A stretch of DNA of 64,000 nucleotides from Candidatus Obscuribacterales bacterium (GTDB lineage: Bacteria; Cyanobacteriota; Vampirovibrionia; Obscuribacterales; Obscuribacteraceae): NCBI GenBank assembly GCA_020634035.1, contig JACKCM010000003.1, forward strand, positions 186,001-250,000, in the 5' to 3' direction. Both the position numbers and the translations under genes were made by a program. Positions 53,625-62,630 of this stretch are shown here, piece by piece. A model generated the notes under the pieces. That model was not told the DNA's origin and did not search any database. It saw only the letters and a program-made list of their open reading frames with translations. Positions within the stretch are counted from its first letter, which is position 1, and each line of letters begins with the position of its first letter.

Positions 53625-56600
53625 TTACTCGCCCTCCTCTTCTTTTCGCAGACGTTCAGCCTCGGCTTCGATCTCGTCCATTTCGGCTTTGACCTTATCC
53701 TGATAACGCTTGTACTCGGCTTTCTTAGATTCCCGAGCCTGGGTGTCTTGCTGTCTGACCCGCTCTTCTTCGGCATGGCGACGTTTCGCTTCTGCCTCAG
53801 ACTGGGTCCGTCTCTGCTCGGCACCGCGCTTCTCGATCTCGGCTTTCTCATGGGACTTTCTTTGTAGATCCTGTCCTTGATTCTGTGGACGGGACGCCAT
53901 CATACCGGCACCAGGCAGTGCATCTCGGAGGGCACGACCAAAGGAATTGTTGGGTTCGTTGTAGGCAACGACATCGTTAGGTCGGTCCTCCACCGAAGAA
54001 CGTCCGTAGTTTTCTGAGCCTCCCCGGGCAATCATGCCAGGATCATGCTCGGAGCGAACAGAACCGGCGTCGGCTATGTACGTACCAGGATCGCCGTAAT
54101 GGGCACCGGAATCCGGCGGGCTCTGAGAGGCTTGATAATCACTGAAGCCTCCATGAACTCTCGGGCTCTCCGGCGCAGCATCGCTGATGCGCTCATAAGG
54201 TGAGACTCCGCCAGTACTCATCCCCTGGGTGTCGGGTTGAGATTGATAGCCGGCGTCACGGTACTGAACCTCACCGCCTCCCTGGGGACCGGTCTGGTAC
54301 TGGTGTCCACCACTGACCTGATAGTTCTCATAACCGCCGGCACCGCTAGAGTACTGGACATCACCGCCAGCCTGGGGCGTCAGACCTGCGTTGGATGGAA
54401 CGAAGCTGGAAGCTCCGGCATCCACGGTGATCTGGCCGCCACTCTGAGGATGATAAGCCACATAAGAAGCCTCACTGGCTCCACGATACGCTTCGGGGCT
54501 ATACGAGTACGATGAGGACATACTGGTAGAGCCACCGGTGTAATCGCCCCAGCCGCTAGACGAAACGGATTCGGCACCGGCAAAGCTGACATTGCTGCCC
54601 GGAGACAGATAGGCAGCCTGTTCGAGCTGGACCTGCTGTTCAGCTGTCGGAGTGACCATGTTCCGCGACAGCGCTTCTTGAGAAGGCGCGACGGCGGTCG
54701 GATCCTGCTGGACGGAAGAGACAGCACGCACCGCTGCCGCCTGGGGATGACCCTGGGCAGAGAGGTTGTGCAGAAGCTGGCTCTCACGCAAGCTGTGTCC
54801 GACTGTCTCGGCAGCCCTGGAATGTCCTGTGGCAGCCATGGAGACCACCGAGAAGTTCTGACCGGCAGCAGTCGATTGAATAGACCGAGCCAGCACATCA
54901 CCAGATTCAGCCGCCCGGTGAATGGGCTCGCTGCGGCTCGCTTGCACGAAGGCTACTGAAGCCATGGCGGCACTGCCGTGGATGGCGGCGTCGAGGACCT
55001 GCGGAGATACTCCTATATGTTCGGCGATTCCGGACATAGCAGCACCTCTTTCCGGTCCATGACCATAGAGAGCAGTTTGTACGGTGTTGTTATCGGCGAA
55101 ATAGCCCATTAAATTCTGGGTATTCGACGAAGCGCTTATGTTGGCAATGGCATCGGAACCATGGGCGGACTGAACAGAGAGCATTGCCTGCTCATTGCCC
55201 TGGCTGGCGAGCGCCATCATGTGAGGACTGGAAGCCAGTTCGTTTTGAACATATGCCTGGGCTCCGGAGCTGCCTTCGACGGCGCTCTGCAGCACCCCAT
55301 CGGGCACGCTGTGAGCAGCCACGACCGAAGCCTGGGCAGAGAAGTCGCCCTGACGGGCCAGTTCCTGAACCGCTTCGGTGCGACCGGCTGCGGCCATGAA
55401 GGTGGCCGATGCACCGCCGTCTCCGTGGAGAGCTCGGTCAATGGTGCCGTGCATAGACTGGGCGACCTGGGAACCGGGCTCCATGCCCAGGGCTTGATAG
55501 ACCTGGTTCTGAGCACCGACATCTCCCCGGGCGTAAGCAGTCGGGTCGACACCGAGATCTTGCAGAGTAGCCTGCGCTTCTCTGGATGCAGCATAGACAG
55601 TTCCAAACGGCTGGGACTCGTTGCCGATAGCCATGCCACCACCATCGGTGAAGGACTGGGTGGCACTGAGCGCCGAGACCGCTTCCGGACTGCCGGATCT
55701 TGCCATGGATACAAGCTCCGGATTCTGCGCGACAGCATTCTGAACCGCGAACTGAGCCGATTCGTTTCCTGTGGATGCAGCCCTCAGGGTATCGATATCC
55801 ACAGTCTGCTGCGTGGCCATGGCGGCTCGAGCAAGAGGATCTCCGTCCCTGGCGAGGTTAGCCACATGTCCGTGATGTCCGGCTACGGCCATCAGAGTGG
55901 CCGATGCGGCAGAGTCACCACCGACAGCATCACGAAGCACATTCGGACTGACCTGCATCTGGTTGGCGACCTGATCTATGAAAGCCTGTCTCTGTTCGAA
56001 TCCGCCGGACATGGCTTCTCTCACCTGGCCTGGTTCGGCAAACATACCCATGATGTTCTGAGCATTGCCCGAAGCTGCCGCCACCACATCCGGTCTTTCT
56101 CCGGTCATGGCATTGATGGCGCGGTAAGACTCGAAAGACTGACCGGAATTGGCGGTGTAGAGCATATTAGGATCGGATGCGAGCCCTTCTTGAATCGATT
56201 GACGGGCATCCATGTCACCGGATATGGCGCGCGAGAGCATTTCTGGGCTGGTAGCCTGGGCGGCGAGAATAGAAGTATCTCCACCTTGAACAGCCTGGTG
56301 AATCTGCTCCGGAGACATATGCCTCATCTCCTCCGCTCCTCTGGCCGCAAGCATAGTGGCGGCATCCTGACGGTCACCACCTACAGCACCACGGACGATA
56401 TCGAAGTTATTGTCTCCCATACCCATGGTTCGAGAAATCTCTTGCTGAGCAGCTACGTCTCCACCCATGGCTTCTCTAAAGCGCTCCTGGGCAATACCAC
56501 CGCCCTGCAGCTCTCCGATGGTCATATCGCGAGAAGCCATCCAAGATTGGGTGTCGGCGCTACTATGAAGAGCCTGGGCAGCAGCCACGGGGTTGCCGTG

Positions 56601-59600
56601 GGCAGCGGACATGATAGTCCCTTCGTGGGTCATCGGAGCAACCTTGAGCGCTTCTATGGCAGCGAAGTTGCCTTCGGCAGCAGCTCGATGGAGCGGACTG
56701 CCGGGATCATCCATAGCCCTGTGACCGGAAGCAGCTAAAAGAAGCGAAGCCGAACCGGAGTCACCATTGAGTGCAGCTCTGAGTACTTCTGGAGAAGTAC
56801 CAAGATTCTTATCTATGGCGGCGATGGCATTTTGATCCCCATTGAGAGCGTCTCTCAGCATATCCTGGGAAACCAGCGGCTGCACGCCTGCTTGATTCGG
56901 ATCGGCATCAATATTCATCAGATCCTGAGCGGCCGAGCGAGCCAGACCAGCCTGAGGATTGTGCGCGAAGTCAGCATCGATACCATTGGGCAGAATATCG
57001 TTCTGACCAAAAGCTGCCACACCGCTACCGGACAGTGCATCTCGAGCAAGGTCGGAACCTGGCACTGAGCCCACACCCGGTATACCCTCCTGCCCTGGCA
57101 GACCGGCAATCGGTCCCTGACCGGGATCCGTGGCAAAGCGATTGAGACCAAGCTCGCCGGTCAGAGCACCGGCATCGGACGGCATAAAGCGATTGAGACC
57201 AAGTTCGCTTGTAAGCGGACCGGCATCGACCGGCAATGCATTGCGACCGAGATTTTCGAGAGCGTCGGTACCGGTCTGCTTGAGTTCTCCCATGCTCATA
57301 TCGCCGGAGAGCATCCGATCGGCAACACCACGGGCGTCCACACCGGTGGCAGAACTGGTGGCATCTAGAATGCCACCGGCAGCACCACCAAGGACAGCCT
57401 GGTCGAATTTATTCAGCTGATCTCTGATACCCTGACCACCGGCGGCATCACCCATTATTCCATCGGTGATTCTACCTATGGCTTGAGCCGGATTGTTCAT
57501 GGCATCAACCAGAGCGGCCGGCGTCATGGTAGACAGATCTTTATTCATGCTCAGGTCAGCCAGGTTCTGCATGTCTCCACCCTGGGTGAGCTTGTTTATA
57601 GAGGCACTGTAATTGAGCGACATATCGGAACTCATAGGCGGTCCGCCGGCCTTGTCGCCGATCGCTCCGGCAGCTCCTGCCAGACCTATCGAACCGAGAG
57701 CCGCTTCGACACCACCCATACCTTTGTCAGCAGAGCCTCCACCAGAACCGGTTTTGTCTCCGTCCATGGGTGGAACACCAGGATCATGGGCAAGCTTACC
57801 GGCAGCATCCGCGCCGGTCGAACCTCCATCCATCCCAGATCCGGGCAGTCCCGGAACACCTGCATCGGTGCTTATTGACGCTCCTGAGCCAGTGCCGGAT
57901 GAAGAAGATCCGGTTCCTGATATCGCCCCTGCCATCTGAGCATTGGCACTTAATGATGCAGCAGAGGGCGAACCTCCTGAGCCGCTGGAAGACGGACCAA
58001 GTGAAGCTGCCAGCCCGCCAGTGCTGGAACTGGCACCATCCAGAGCAGGAGCACCAGGGGTGCGAGTAGCGCTGTCAGCACCGCCACTGGAGGCACCAGG
58101 AATGCCGGCCGCAGCCGCACCAGACGCGCCTCGGCTGCCAGCGGACTGTGCTCCGCCTCCGGCTGAACCACCACCACCTCCCCCTGATTGCTGGGCTAGC
58201 TGACTTGCCATCGAACCTCCCTGGCTGACCAGATTGGCAAAATCGAAGGCTGACTTGACTGCCTGCACAGCCATAGCAAGAAGAGCGGCCACAAAAATCG
58301 AACCGGTATCACCGACCCCTTTGAAGGCGGCTATCAAGAGTATGATCGTGTGCCAGAAAAGTGTCCAGAAACAGACGATGAGCACACCCTCGCACCAGTT
58401 CTTGAAAGCATCGCGGAGCTGCCCAATAGGCCATACTGATAAAGCAGCAGCGATCGGGCCCATGCACCACAGGTAGTATAAGAAAACGACCTGGAAGGCA
58501 CACATTATATTCCAGGTAAGACCTTCTCCGGCCCCCACTGAATTGAGTAACAGACGGTTCACAGGCTTGACCTGTCGTACGTCTTCATCAGGGACCCTTG
58601 ATTCATCGATACCCAGACAGGGGTCGAATAGTCTCAAGCCCAGAGAAAGAGACTCGTAAGGCGAAACGTAGTCATGACTCTCTATGTGGGGGACTTCCGA
58701 CTGTTCGATGGCGTTTCGGTTACTACGCGGATCGTTTATAGGGAAAGCACGTTTTATAGAACACTTCGCCTGTTCATACATATCGGCGCCAAAGATTCGC
58801 TGAAACTCGGACGAAATTGTATGTCGTATAGAGTTTGCTACGTCTATTCCATAGTTGATCACCAGATAAGAACCAGGAATCAAAAAGATGGCGACTATAG
58901 AGCGGATGATACCCTCAAATGGATTGACCTCACCGACGATGGCAGGAGACCCCTGGGCTACGATTGCCCTCACCTGGGCAAGCACCGCACCGGGTAGCAA
59001 GAGCAATACCGCCATAGGAATAAAGAGTTCGTTTCTCAGTCTATTCCAAACATTGCCGTCATCTATGGTGAAGTTGATTATCGGATGAGAGCAGTATTCT
59101 ATTGCGGTTATGTTCTGGTTGACAGCCATGTTAGCCGTACTGTTTCCGGCAGAGTTGGCCTGGATGCTGCCTATCGAAGTCGATAGCCACATCAATTTCT
59201 CTGGGTCATAAAGCTGTTCCAGGAAACGGTTCTGGTTGTATCTTTCGATCAACTGAAACTGTGTATCGGAGACAGGATAACCAAAAGTCTGAAACAAGTT
59301 CATCTGAATCGCTTCGTCCCGTTTAGTCGGCACTTCCGACGTAGCGGTAGGAATCGAAACCGGCCAGCTGAATACCGGACCGGAGCTGCTGTGATCGACA
59401 GTACCAGGTCCAACCGATCGCTTGTCGTCGATTTCGTCGTGACCTTCCGGGTTATCATCTACCTTGGGACCGTGCTGGGCGGCAGCCGGGAATCGCAAGA
59501 AATAAGTTTTTCTGACATCCCAGTTGGTCTGGGGGTTGGAATCCGGGTGGGTAAACTGGGCGAGAGCAGGTCCTATGGTTACGAGGAAATAGAGAGCGCA

Positions 59601-59729
59601 GAAGACTGCGGTCAGCATGCTGACCCTTTTCAATCTCCTTTCTTTATTGACTTTCATCGCTTCGTATTCCTTACTTTCTGCTCTGGTAGTTCTCTCTGGA
59701 CCGACATTACTCTTCATCTTTAGTTTCAT
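53625..59729 (-). CDS. Giant VirB6-like membrane protein with long repeat-bearing tail
   Basis: About 2034 residues. An N-terminal hydrophobic segment ending ALAQ looks like a signal sequence. Residues about 60-510 form a VirB6/TrbL-like membrane core with five to six helices (LFIPMAVLLLLPGAVLAQVRAIVA, NPFEGIIRSIVAIFLIPGSYLVINYGIDVANS, AFQVVFLYYLWCMGPIAAALSVWP, VLIVCFWTLFWHTIILLIAAF). Next comes a Gly/Ser/Ala-rich linker (about 510-720), a long helical region with five repeats, a Tyr/Gly/Ser-rich segment and a charged coiled coil (EAEAKRRHAEEERVRQQ) at the C-terminus. ATG 59729, eight bases after AGGAGG, is chosen over GTG 59735. It is a paralogue of the gene just upstream. The tail may be exposed or delivered to target cells. 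Confidence 0.75.
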   Translation of the reverse strand: MKLKMKSNVGPERTTRAESKEYEAMKVNKERRLKRVSMLTAVFCALYFLVTIGPALAQFTHPDSNPQTNWDVRKTYFLRFPAAAQHGPKVDDNPEGHDEIDDKRSVGPGTVDHSSSGPVFSWPVSIPTATSEVPTKRDEAIQMNLFQTFGYPVSDTQFQLIERYNQNRFLEQLYDPEKLMWLSTSIGSIQANSAGNSTANMAVNQNITAIEYCSHPIINFTIDDGNVWNRLRNELFIPMAVLLLLPGAVLAQVRAIVAQGSPAIVGEVNPFEGIIRSIVAIFLIPGSYLVINYGIDVANSIRHTISSEFQRIFGADMYEQAKCSIKRAFPINDPRSNRNAIEQSEVPHIESHDYVSPYESLSLGLRLFDPCLGIDESRVPDEDVRQVKPVNRLLLNSVGAGEGLTWNIMCAFQVVFLYYLWCMGPIAAALSVWPIGQLRDAFKNWCEGVLIVCFWTLFWHTIILLIAAFKGVGDTGSIFVAALLAMAVQAVKSAFDFANLVSQGGSMASQLAQQSGGGGGGSAGGGAQSAGSRGASGAAAAGIPGASSGGADSATRTPGAPALDGASSSTGGLAASLGPSSSGSGGSPSAASLSANAQMAGAISGTGSSSSGTGSGASISTDAGVPGLPGSGMDGGSTGADAAGKLAHDPGVPPMDGDKTGSGGGSADKGMGGVEAALGSIGLAGAAGAIGDKAGGPPMSSDMSLNYSASINKLTQGGDMQNLADLSMNKDLSTMTPAALVDAMNNPAQAIGRITDGIMGDAAGGQGIRDQLNKFDQAVLGGAAGGILDATSSATGVDARGVADRMLSGDMSMGELKQTGTDALENLGRNALPVDAGPLTSELGLNRFMPSDAGALTGELGLNRFATDPGQGPIAGLPGQEGIPGVGSVPGSDLARDALSGSGVAAFGQNDILPNGIDADFAHNPQAGLARSAAQDLMNIDADPNQAGVQPLVSQDMLRDALNGDQNAIAAIDKNLGTSPEVLRAALNGDSGSASLLLAASGHRAMDDPGSPLHRAAAEGNFAAIEALKVAPMTHEGTIMSAAHGNPVAAAQALHSSADTQSWMASRDMTIGELQGGGIAQERFREAMGGDVAAQQEISRTMGMGDNNFDIVRGAVGGDRQDAATMLAARGAEEMRHMSPEQIHQAVQGGDTSILAAQATSPEMLSRAISGDMDARQSIQEGLASDPNMLYTANSGQSFESYRAINAMTGERPDVVAAASGNAQNIMGMFAEPGQVREAMSGGFEQRQAFIDQVANQMQVSPNVLRDAVGGDSAASATLMAVAGHHGHVANLARDGDPLARAAMATQQTVDIDTLRAASTGNESAQFAVQNAVAQNPELVSMARSGSPEAVSALSATQSFTDGGGMAIGNESQPFGTVYAASREAQATLQDLGVDPTAYARGDVGAQNQVYQALGMEPGSQVAQSMHGTIDRALHGDGGASATFMAAAGRTEAVQELARQGDFSAQASVVAAHSVPDGVLQSAVEGSSGAQAYVQNELASSPHMMALASQGNEQAMLSVQSAHGSDAIANISASSNTQNLMGYFADNNTVQTALYGHGPERGAAMSGIAEHIGVSPQVLDAAIHGSAAMASVAFVQASRSEPIHRAAESGDVLARSIQSTAAGQNFSVVSMAATGHSRAAETVGHSLRESQLLHNLSAQGHPQAAAVRAVSSVQQDPTAVAPSQEALSRNMVTPTAEQQVQLEQAAYLSPGSNVSFAGAESVSSSGWGDYTGGSTSMSSSYSYSPEAYRGASEASYVAYHPQSGGQITVDAGASSFVPSNAGLTPQAGGDVQYSSGAGGYENYQVSGGHQYQTGPQGGGEVQYRDAGYQSQPDTQGMSTGGVSPYERISDAAPESPRVHGGFSDYQASQSPPDSGAHYGDPGTYIADAGSVRSEHDPGMIARGGSENYGRSSVEDRPNDVVAYNEPNNSFGRALRDALPGAGMMASRPQNQGQDLQRKSHEKAEIEKRGAEQRRTQSEAEAKRRHAEEERVRQQDTQARESKKAEYKRYQDKVKAEMDEIEAEAERLRKEEEGE
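54714..56786 (-). repeat. Five diverged protein repeats of about 150 residues
   Basis: Within the giant VirB6-like protein, units start near residues 982 (VLRAALNGD), 1111 (IVRGAVGGD), 1264 (VLRDAVGGD), 1429 (TIDRALHGD) and 1578 (VLDAAIHGS), with spacings of 129, 153, 165 and 149. Each begins with an Ala-rich helix and a G-D turn, then A-S-A-T/L-L-M-A-x-A-G and further Ala-rich helices. A NxQN[IL]MGxFA block precedes the third and fifth units. Nucleotide identity is low, so these are old duplications, perhaps forming a solenoid. Confidence 0.8.
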
Positions 59730-59741
59730 CGTCACGCCCTC

Positions 59742-62510
59742 CTACTCTTTATCCGAGTCTGCGCTCGGAGGCGGGGGCATATTGAAATTCGGCGGCGGTG
59801 GACTGTCGGACTGACCGCCCGAGGCGCCACTATCTCCAGGAGCGCCATCAACAGATACGTTGACGCTGGCGCTTCCGGTGCCGTCGGCTCCACCGGAACC
59901 ATCACCGGTGGTGCCACCGGTCTGGGCACTGGCGGTGCCTGAACCGGCAGCATCAGAACCGGATCCATCACCGGAGCCGGAGCCGGAACCGGTGCTTCCG
60001 CCGGCAGCTCCCACTTCGGAGGCCGAGGCGTTGGGGTTGACATAACCACTACTGCGGTCGCTGTCACCAGGAGCCATATCGACAGGCGCGCTGTCAGTGG
60101 ACATGCTCTTCGCATCAGCATCGGGGAAGCTTGCCGCCATGGCTGCCATGACACTCGAGTCGAGCTGAGCAGATGCCGAGGCTGAACCGAAATCAGCACC
60201 TCCGCCGGCGCCAGGAGGCGGGCTGGCCGCGTCACCTGCGGCGGCAGATTTAGCAGCATCAGAACCACCGGAGTCTGTCGGGGGTGCTTCTACCCCTTCG
60301 GGACTGCGATTGGCCATGTCGCCGGCAGAGCCTGAATCAGCCGAAACAGGATCGCCACCGGAACCTTTTGTATCGAGTGCGCCGCCGCGGTCGGACGAGC
60401 TGTCCGCCACCGGCACCACAGAATCGTTTGAGGCACCATCCATGGGCGGGCTCTGACTGCTGGAAGAGTCGCCGCCGGAGCTGCTGGTACCACCAGAGCC
60501 GCTCGGGCTGGCAGTAGCGCTGTCGGAACTGCCACCACTCTGACCAGGGGTGCCACCACCGGACTGTCCACCGGCACCACCGGCGCCGCCCTGGCCACCG
60601 CCTCCCTGCTGGCCCATGGCTTCAGCACCTTTCTTGAAGCTCTCCACTCCTTCCCAGGCATCTGCCGGATTGTAATTGAAAGGATTCATAGAAGCCCAGA
60701 TCATAAGACCGAGAATACAAATAAAGGTGGCAACCTCCCACTGGAGGTCGCCGGTACCCCGGGGACTGCCCAGAAACTCCAGTCTCTGAGTCATGAGCAC
60801 CAGGCCCAGCACCCAGTAGAAACGCCAGAGCGAACAGATGATCACCCCTTGCAGCCAGCTTCCGAAAATATTTCGGAAAAGCTTTTTGCTACCGCCCACT
60901 TCAGGCCAGGCAAAGAATGCAGCGGTCAAAGGACCGAGCAAGAAGAGATAGCAGATCATGACGATTTGCATGGCAGTGAGAATGATCATCATCAGAGCGC
61001 CAAAATAAGATGCACCATTGAAGAGGAACTGCATGGTCTGGGAGAGTGCAAGCTGCTCTTCCTGGGTTGTGTCGGCTTCAGGAACGTTGGCACCCATACC
61101 CTCACCACCGGACCCAAATACCGAGGCAATGAACTGCCCTGCCAACCACGACAGGAATCCGAGGAATCCGCCGGAAGAGAGACTGCCTATGGCACCGGCG
61201 ATGCCACCATTGCCGGCGCCTTGTTGGGCGGCTTGCTGGGCGGCGGAATGATCTGCCGTGGGAGGCACGATCACATTGCTGTGGTTATCCTGAGGGTTAA
61301 CGTTATAAGTGAGCTCATGCTGCCATTCCAAAACCATATTCACATCTACCCAGTCCTCTGCCGTGGTCGCCATCGAGTTGCCCACATCAATGGAATAGCT
61401 GACGATTACCTGGGTACCAGGGATTAGGAACACCGCCACCATAGAGCGGATGATGCCCTCAAAAGGATTACCGTCTCCAAGACTGAAGCCCCTGGCCACT
61501 GTGGCTTTGACCTGGGTGATGACGGCACCGGGAAGCAGGAAGAGAATGGCCATGGGCACATAGACCTGCTTGTACATCTCCATGACCACACCGTAGACGT
61601 TGGCCACGGAACGATAGAGAGAACCTATATTAGGTGCTGCCGCCGAAGCTTCGTTGGCGACGTTCAAAAGACCGCCGTTGCCGTTATGACCTTCCATGAC
61701 ATACTGGACCATGGTCTCGAAGGCAGATTCGGATACGCCGGCTAAACTGTTGGACGCTGATGCAGCTTGCATCTGGGCAGTATTCGTCGACATCCAGACA
61801 TAACGCTCCGGGTCGTACATGAGCTCGAGCATACGCTGGAAGTTCTCACGTTGAATAACCTGGAACTGAGTATCTGAAACCGGATAACCAAAAGTAGTAA
61901 GAACGTTTTCGAATAGCTCTTTGTCCCGCTCAGTTCTGGGTGCGTCCATGGCCATACCAAATTGCCAATAGCAAATACCCTGATAGGGGTTATCGTTGCA
62001 GAATTTGATGAAGGGAGGGTAAGCAAGAACCGGCTCAGGAGTAGCGGCTCCGTTAAGCGGTTCTGAGTACTGGCTTCGCAGTACAGGCTCGCCATTGCCA
62101 TTGCTATTGCTGTTGTTGCCGCTGCCGAAGATCGGACCGAAACCCATATTGCCCAAAAGTCCATCGACGGCACCACCAATCGCCTGACCTGGACTATTGA
62201 AAAAACTGCTCCAGAAAGAGGTCGGAGGTCCTTCTACTGTCTGGGTATCCCAGGGATAAACTGTCTTTTCGTCATGATCGAAAGCGCTTCTTGCAAAAGG
62301 AAATCGCTTGAAATAATCGTCTCTTGTATCAAAAGGAGTCTTGGGGTTGGTGTCAGCAGTATTAGCAGTCCCACCGGCAGCGCCTCCAATCGGTTGACCG
62401 CCCAACTGCGCGCTGGCTTCTATAGGCATGAAAAGAACCACTGCCATAGAGAAAAGCAGTATATATAAAAAGTAGGCGTGTCTGGGCGAGGAAGGACGCG
62501 AATATGTCAT
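59742..62510 (-). CDS. VirB6-like membrane protein, tandem paralogue
   Basis: About 922 residues. A signal-like N-terminus (FLYILLFSMAVVLFMPIEASAQ) is followed by a region with TTFGYPVSDTQFQVIQ, also found in the next gene, and a membrane core with PMAILFLLPGAVITQVKATVARG, NPFEGIIRSMVAVFLIPGTQVIVSYSIDVGNS, FLFNGASYFGALMMIILTAMQIVMICYLFLLGPLTAAFFAWP and FICILGLMIWASMNPF. The last 280 residues are a Gly/Ser/Asp/Pro-rich, disordered tail without the long repeats. ATG 62510 with AAGG nine bases upstream is used; the frame opens with TTG 62516. Its stop is 12 bases upstream of the next start, so the two paralogues are probably translated together. Confidence 0.75.
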   Translation of the reverse strand: MTYSRPSSPRHAYFLYILLFSMAVVLFMPIEASAQLGGQPIGGAAGGTANTADTNPKTPFDTRDDYFKRFPFARSAFDHDEKTVYPWDTQTVEGPPTSFWSSFFNSPGQAIGGAVDGLLGNMGFGPIFGSGNNSNSNGNGEPVLRSQYSEPLNGAATPEPVLAYPPFIKFCNDNPYQGICYWQFGMAMDAPRTERDKELFENVLTTFGYPVSDTQFQVIQRENFQRMLELMYDPERYVWMSTNTAQMQAASASNSLAGVSESAFETMVQYVMEGHNGNGGLLNVANEASAAAPNIGSLYRSVANVYGVVMEMYKQVYVPMAILFLLPGAVITQVKATVARGFSLGDGNPFEGIIRSMVAVFLIPGTQVIVSYSIDVGNSMATTAEDWVDVNMVLEWQHELTYNVNPQDNHSNVIVPPTADHSAAQQAAQQGAGNGGIAGAIGSLSSGGFLGFLSWLAGQFIASVFGSGGEGMGANVPEADTTQEEQLALSQTMQFLFNGASYFGALMMIILTAMQIVMICYLFLLGPLTAAFFAWPEVGGSKKLFRNIFGSWLQGVIICSLWRFYWVLGLVLMTQRLEFLGSPRGTGDLQWEVATFICILGLMIWASMNPFNYNPADAWEGVESFKKGAEAMGQQGGGGQGGAGGAGGQSGGGTPGQSGGSSDSATASPSGSGGTSSSGGDSSSSQSPPMDGASNDSVVPVADSSSDRGGALDTKGSGGDPVSADSGSAGDMANRSPEGVEAPPTDSGGSDAAKSAAAGDAASPPPGAGGGADFGSASASAQLDSSVMAAMAASFPDADAKSMSTDSAPVDMAPGDSDRSSGYVNPNASASEVGAAGGSTGSGSGSGDGSGSDAAGSGTASAQTGGTTGDGSGGADGTGSASVNVSVDGAPGDSGASGGQSDSPPPPNFNMPPPPSADSDKE

Positions 62511-62543
62511 TCTCAATTACCTTGAGTGAGCAAGAGTGGGTGC

Positions 62544-62602
62544 GAGCGATAAAGCAGCTAGATGGTAATTTATGAGCGAGCCACTTAATAGTGAGCGATA
62601 AA
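62544..62602. repeat. Short direct repeat upstream of the VirB6-like pair
   Basis: GAGCGATAAA occurs at 62544-62553 and again at 62593-62602 (49-base period, about five helical turns), with related GAGCGAG and GAGTGAG words between, in the 114-bp gap between the TolC-like and VirB6-like genes. It may be a regulator site; no regulator is assigned. Confidence 0.35.
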
Positions 62603-62630
62603 TGTGGCAAATTCGTGAAAGAAGCTGAAT

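Noticed and set aside
55161..56738. A 525-residue plus-strand open frame opposite the repeat array
   Set aside because: It results from the biased codons of the Ala/Gly/Ser-rich repeats. It is Ser/His/Arg-rich with no domain, and the minus-strand frame is continuous for over 2000 codons.
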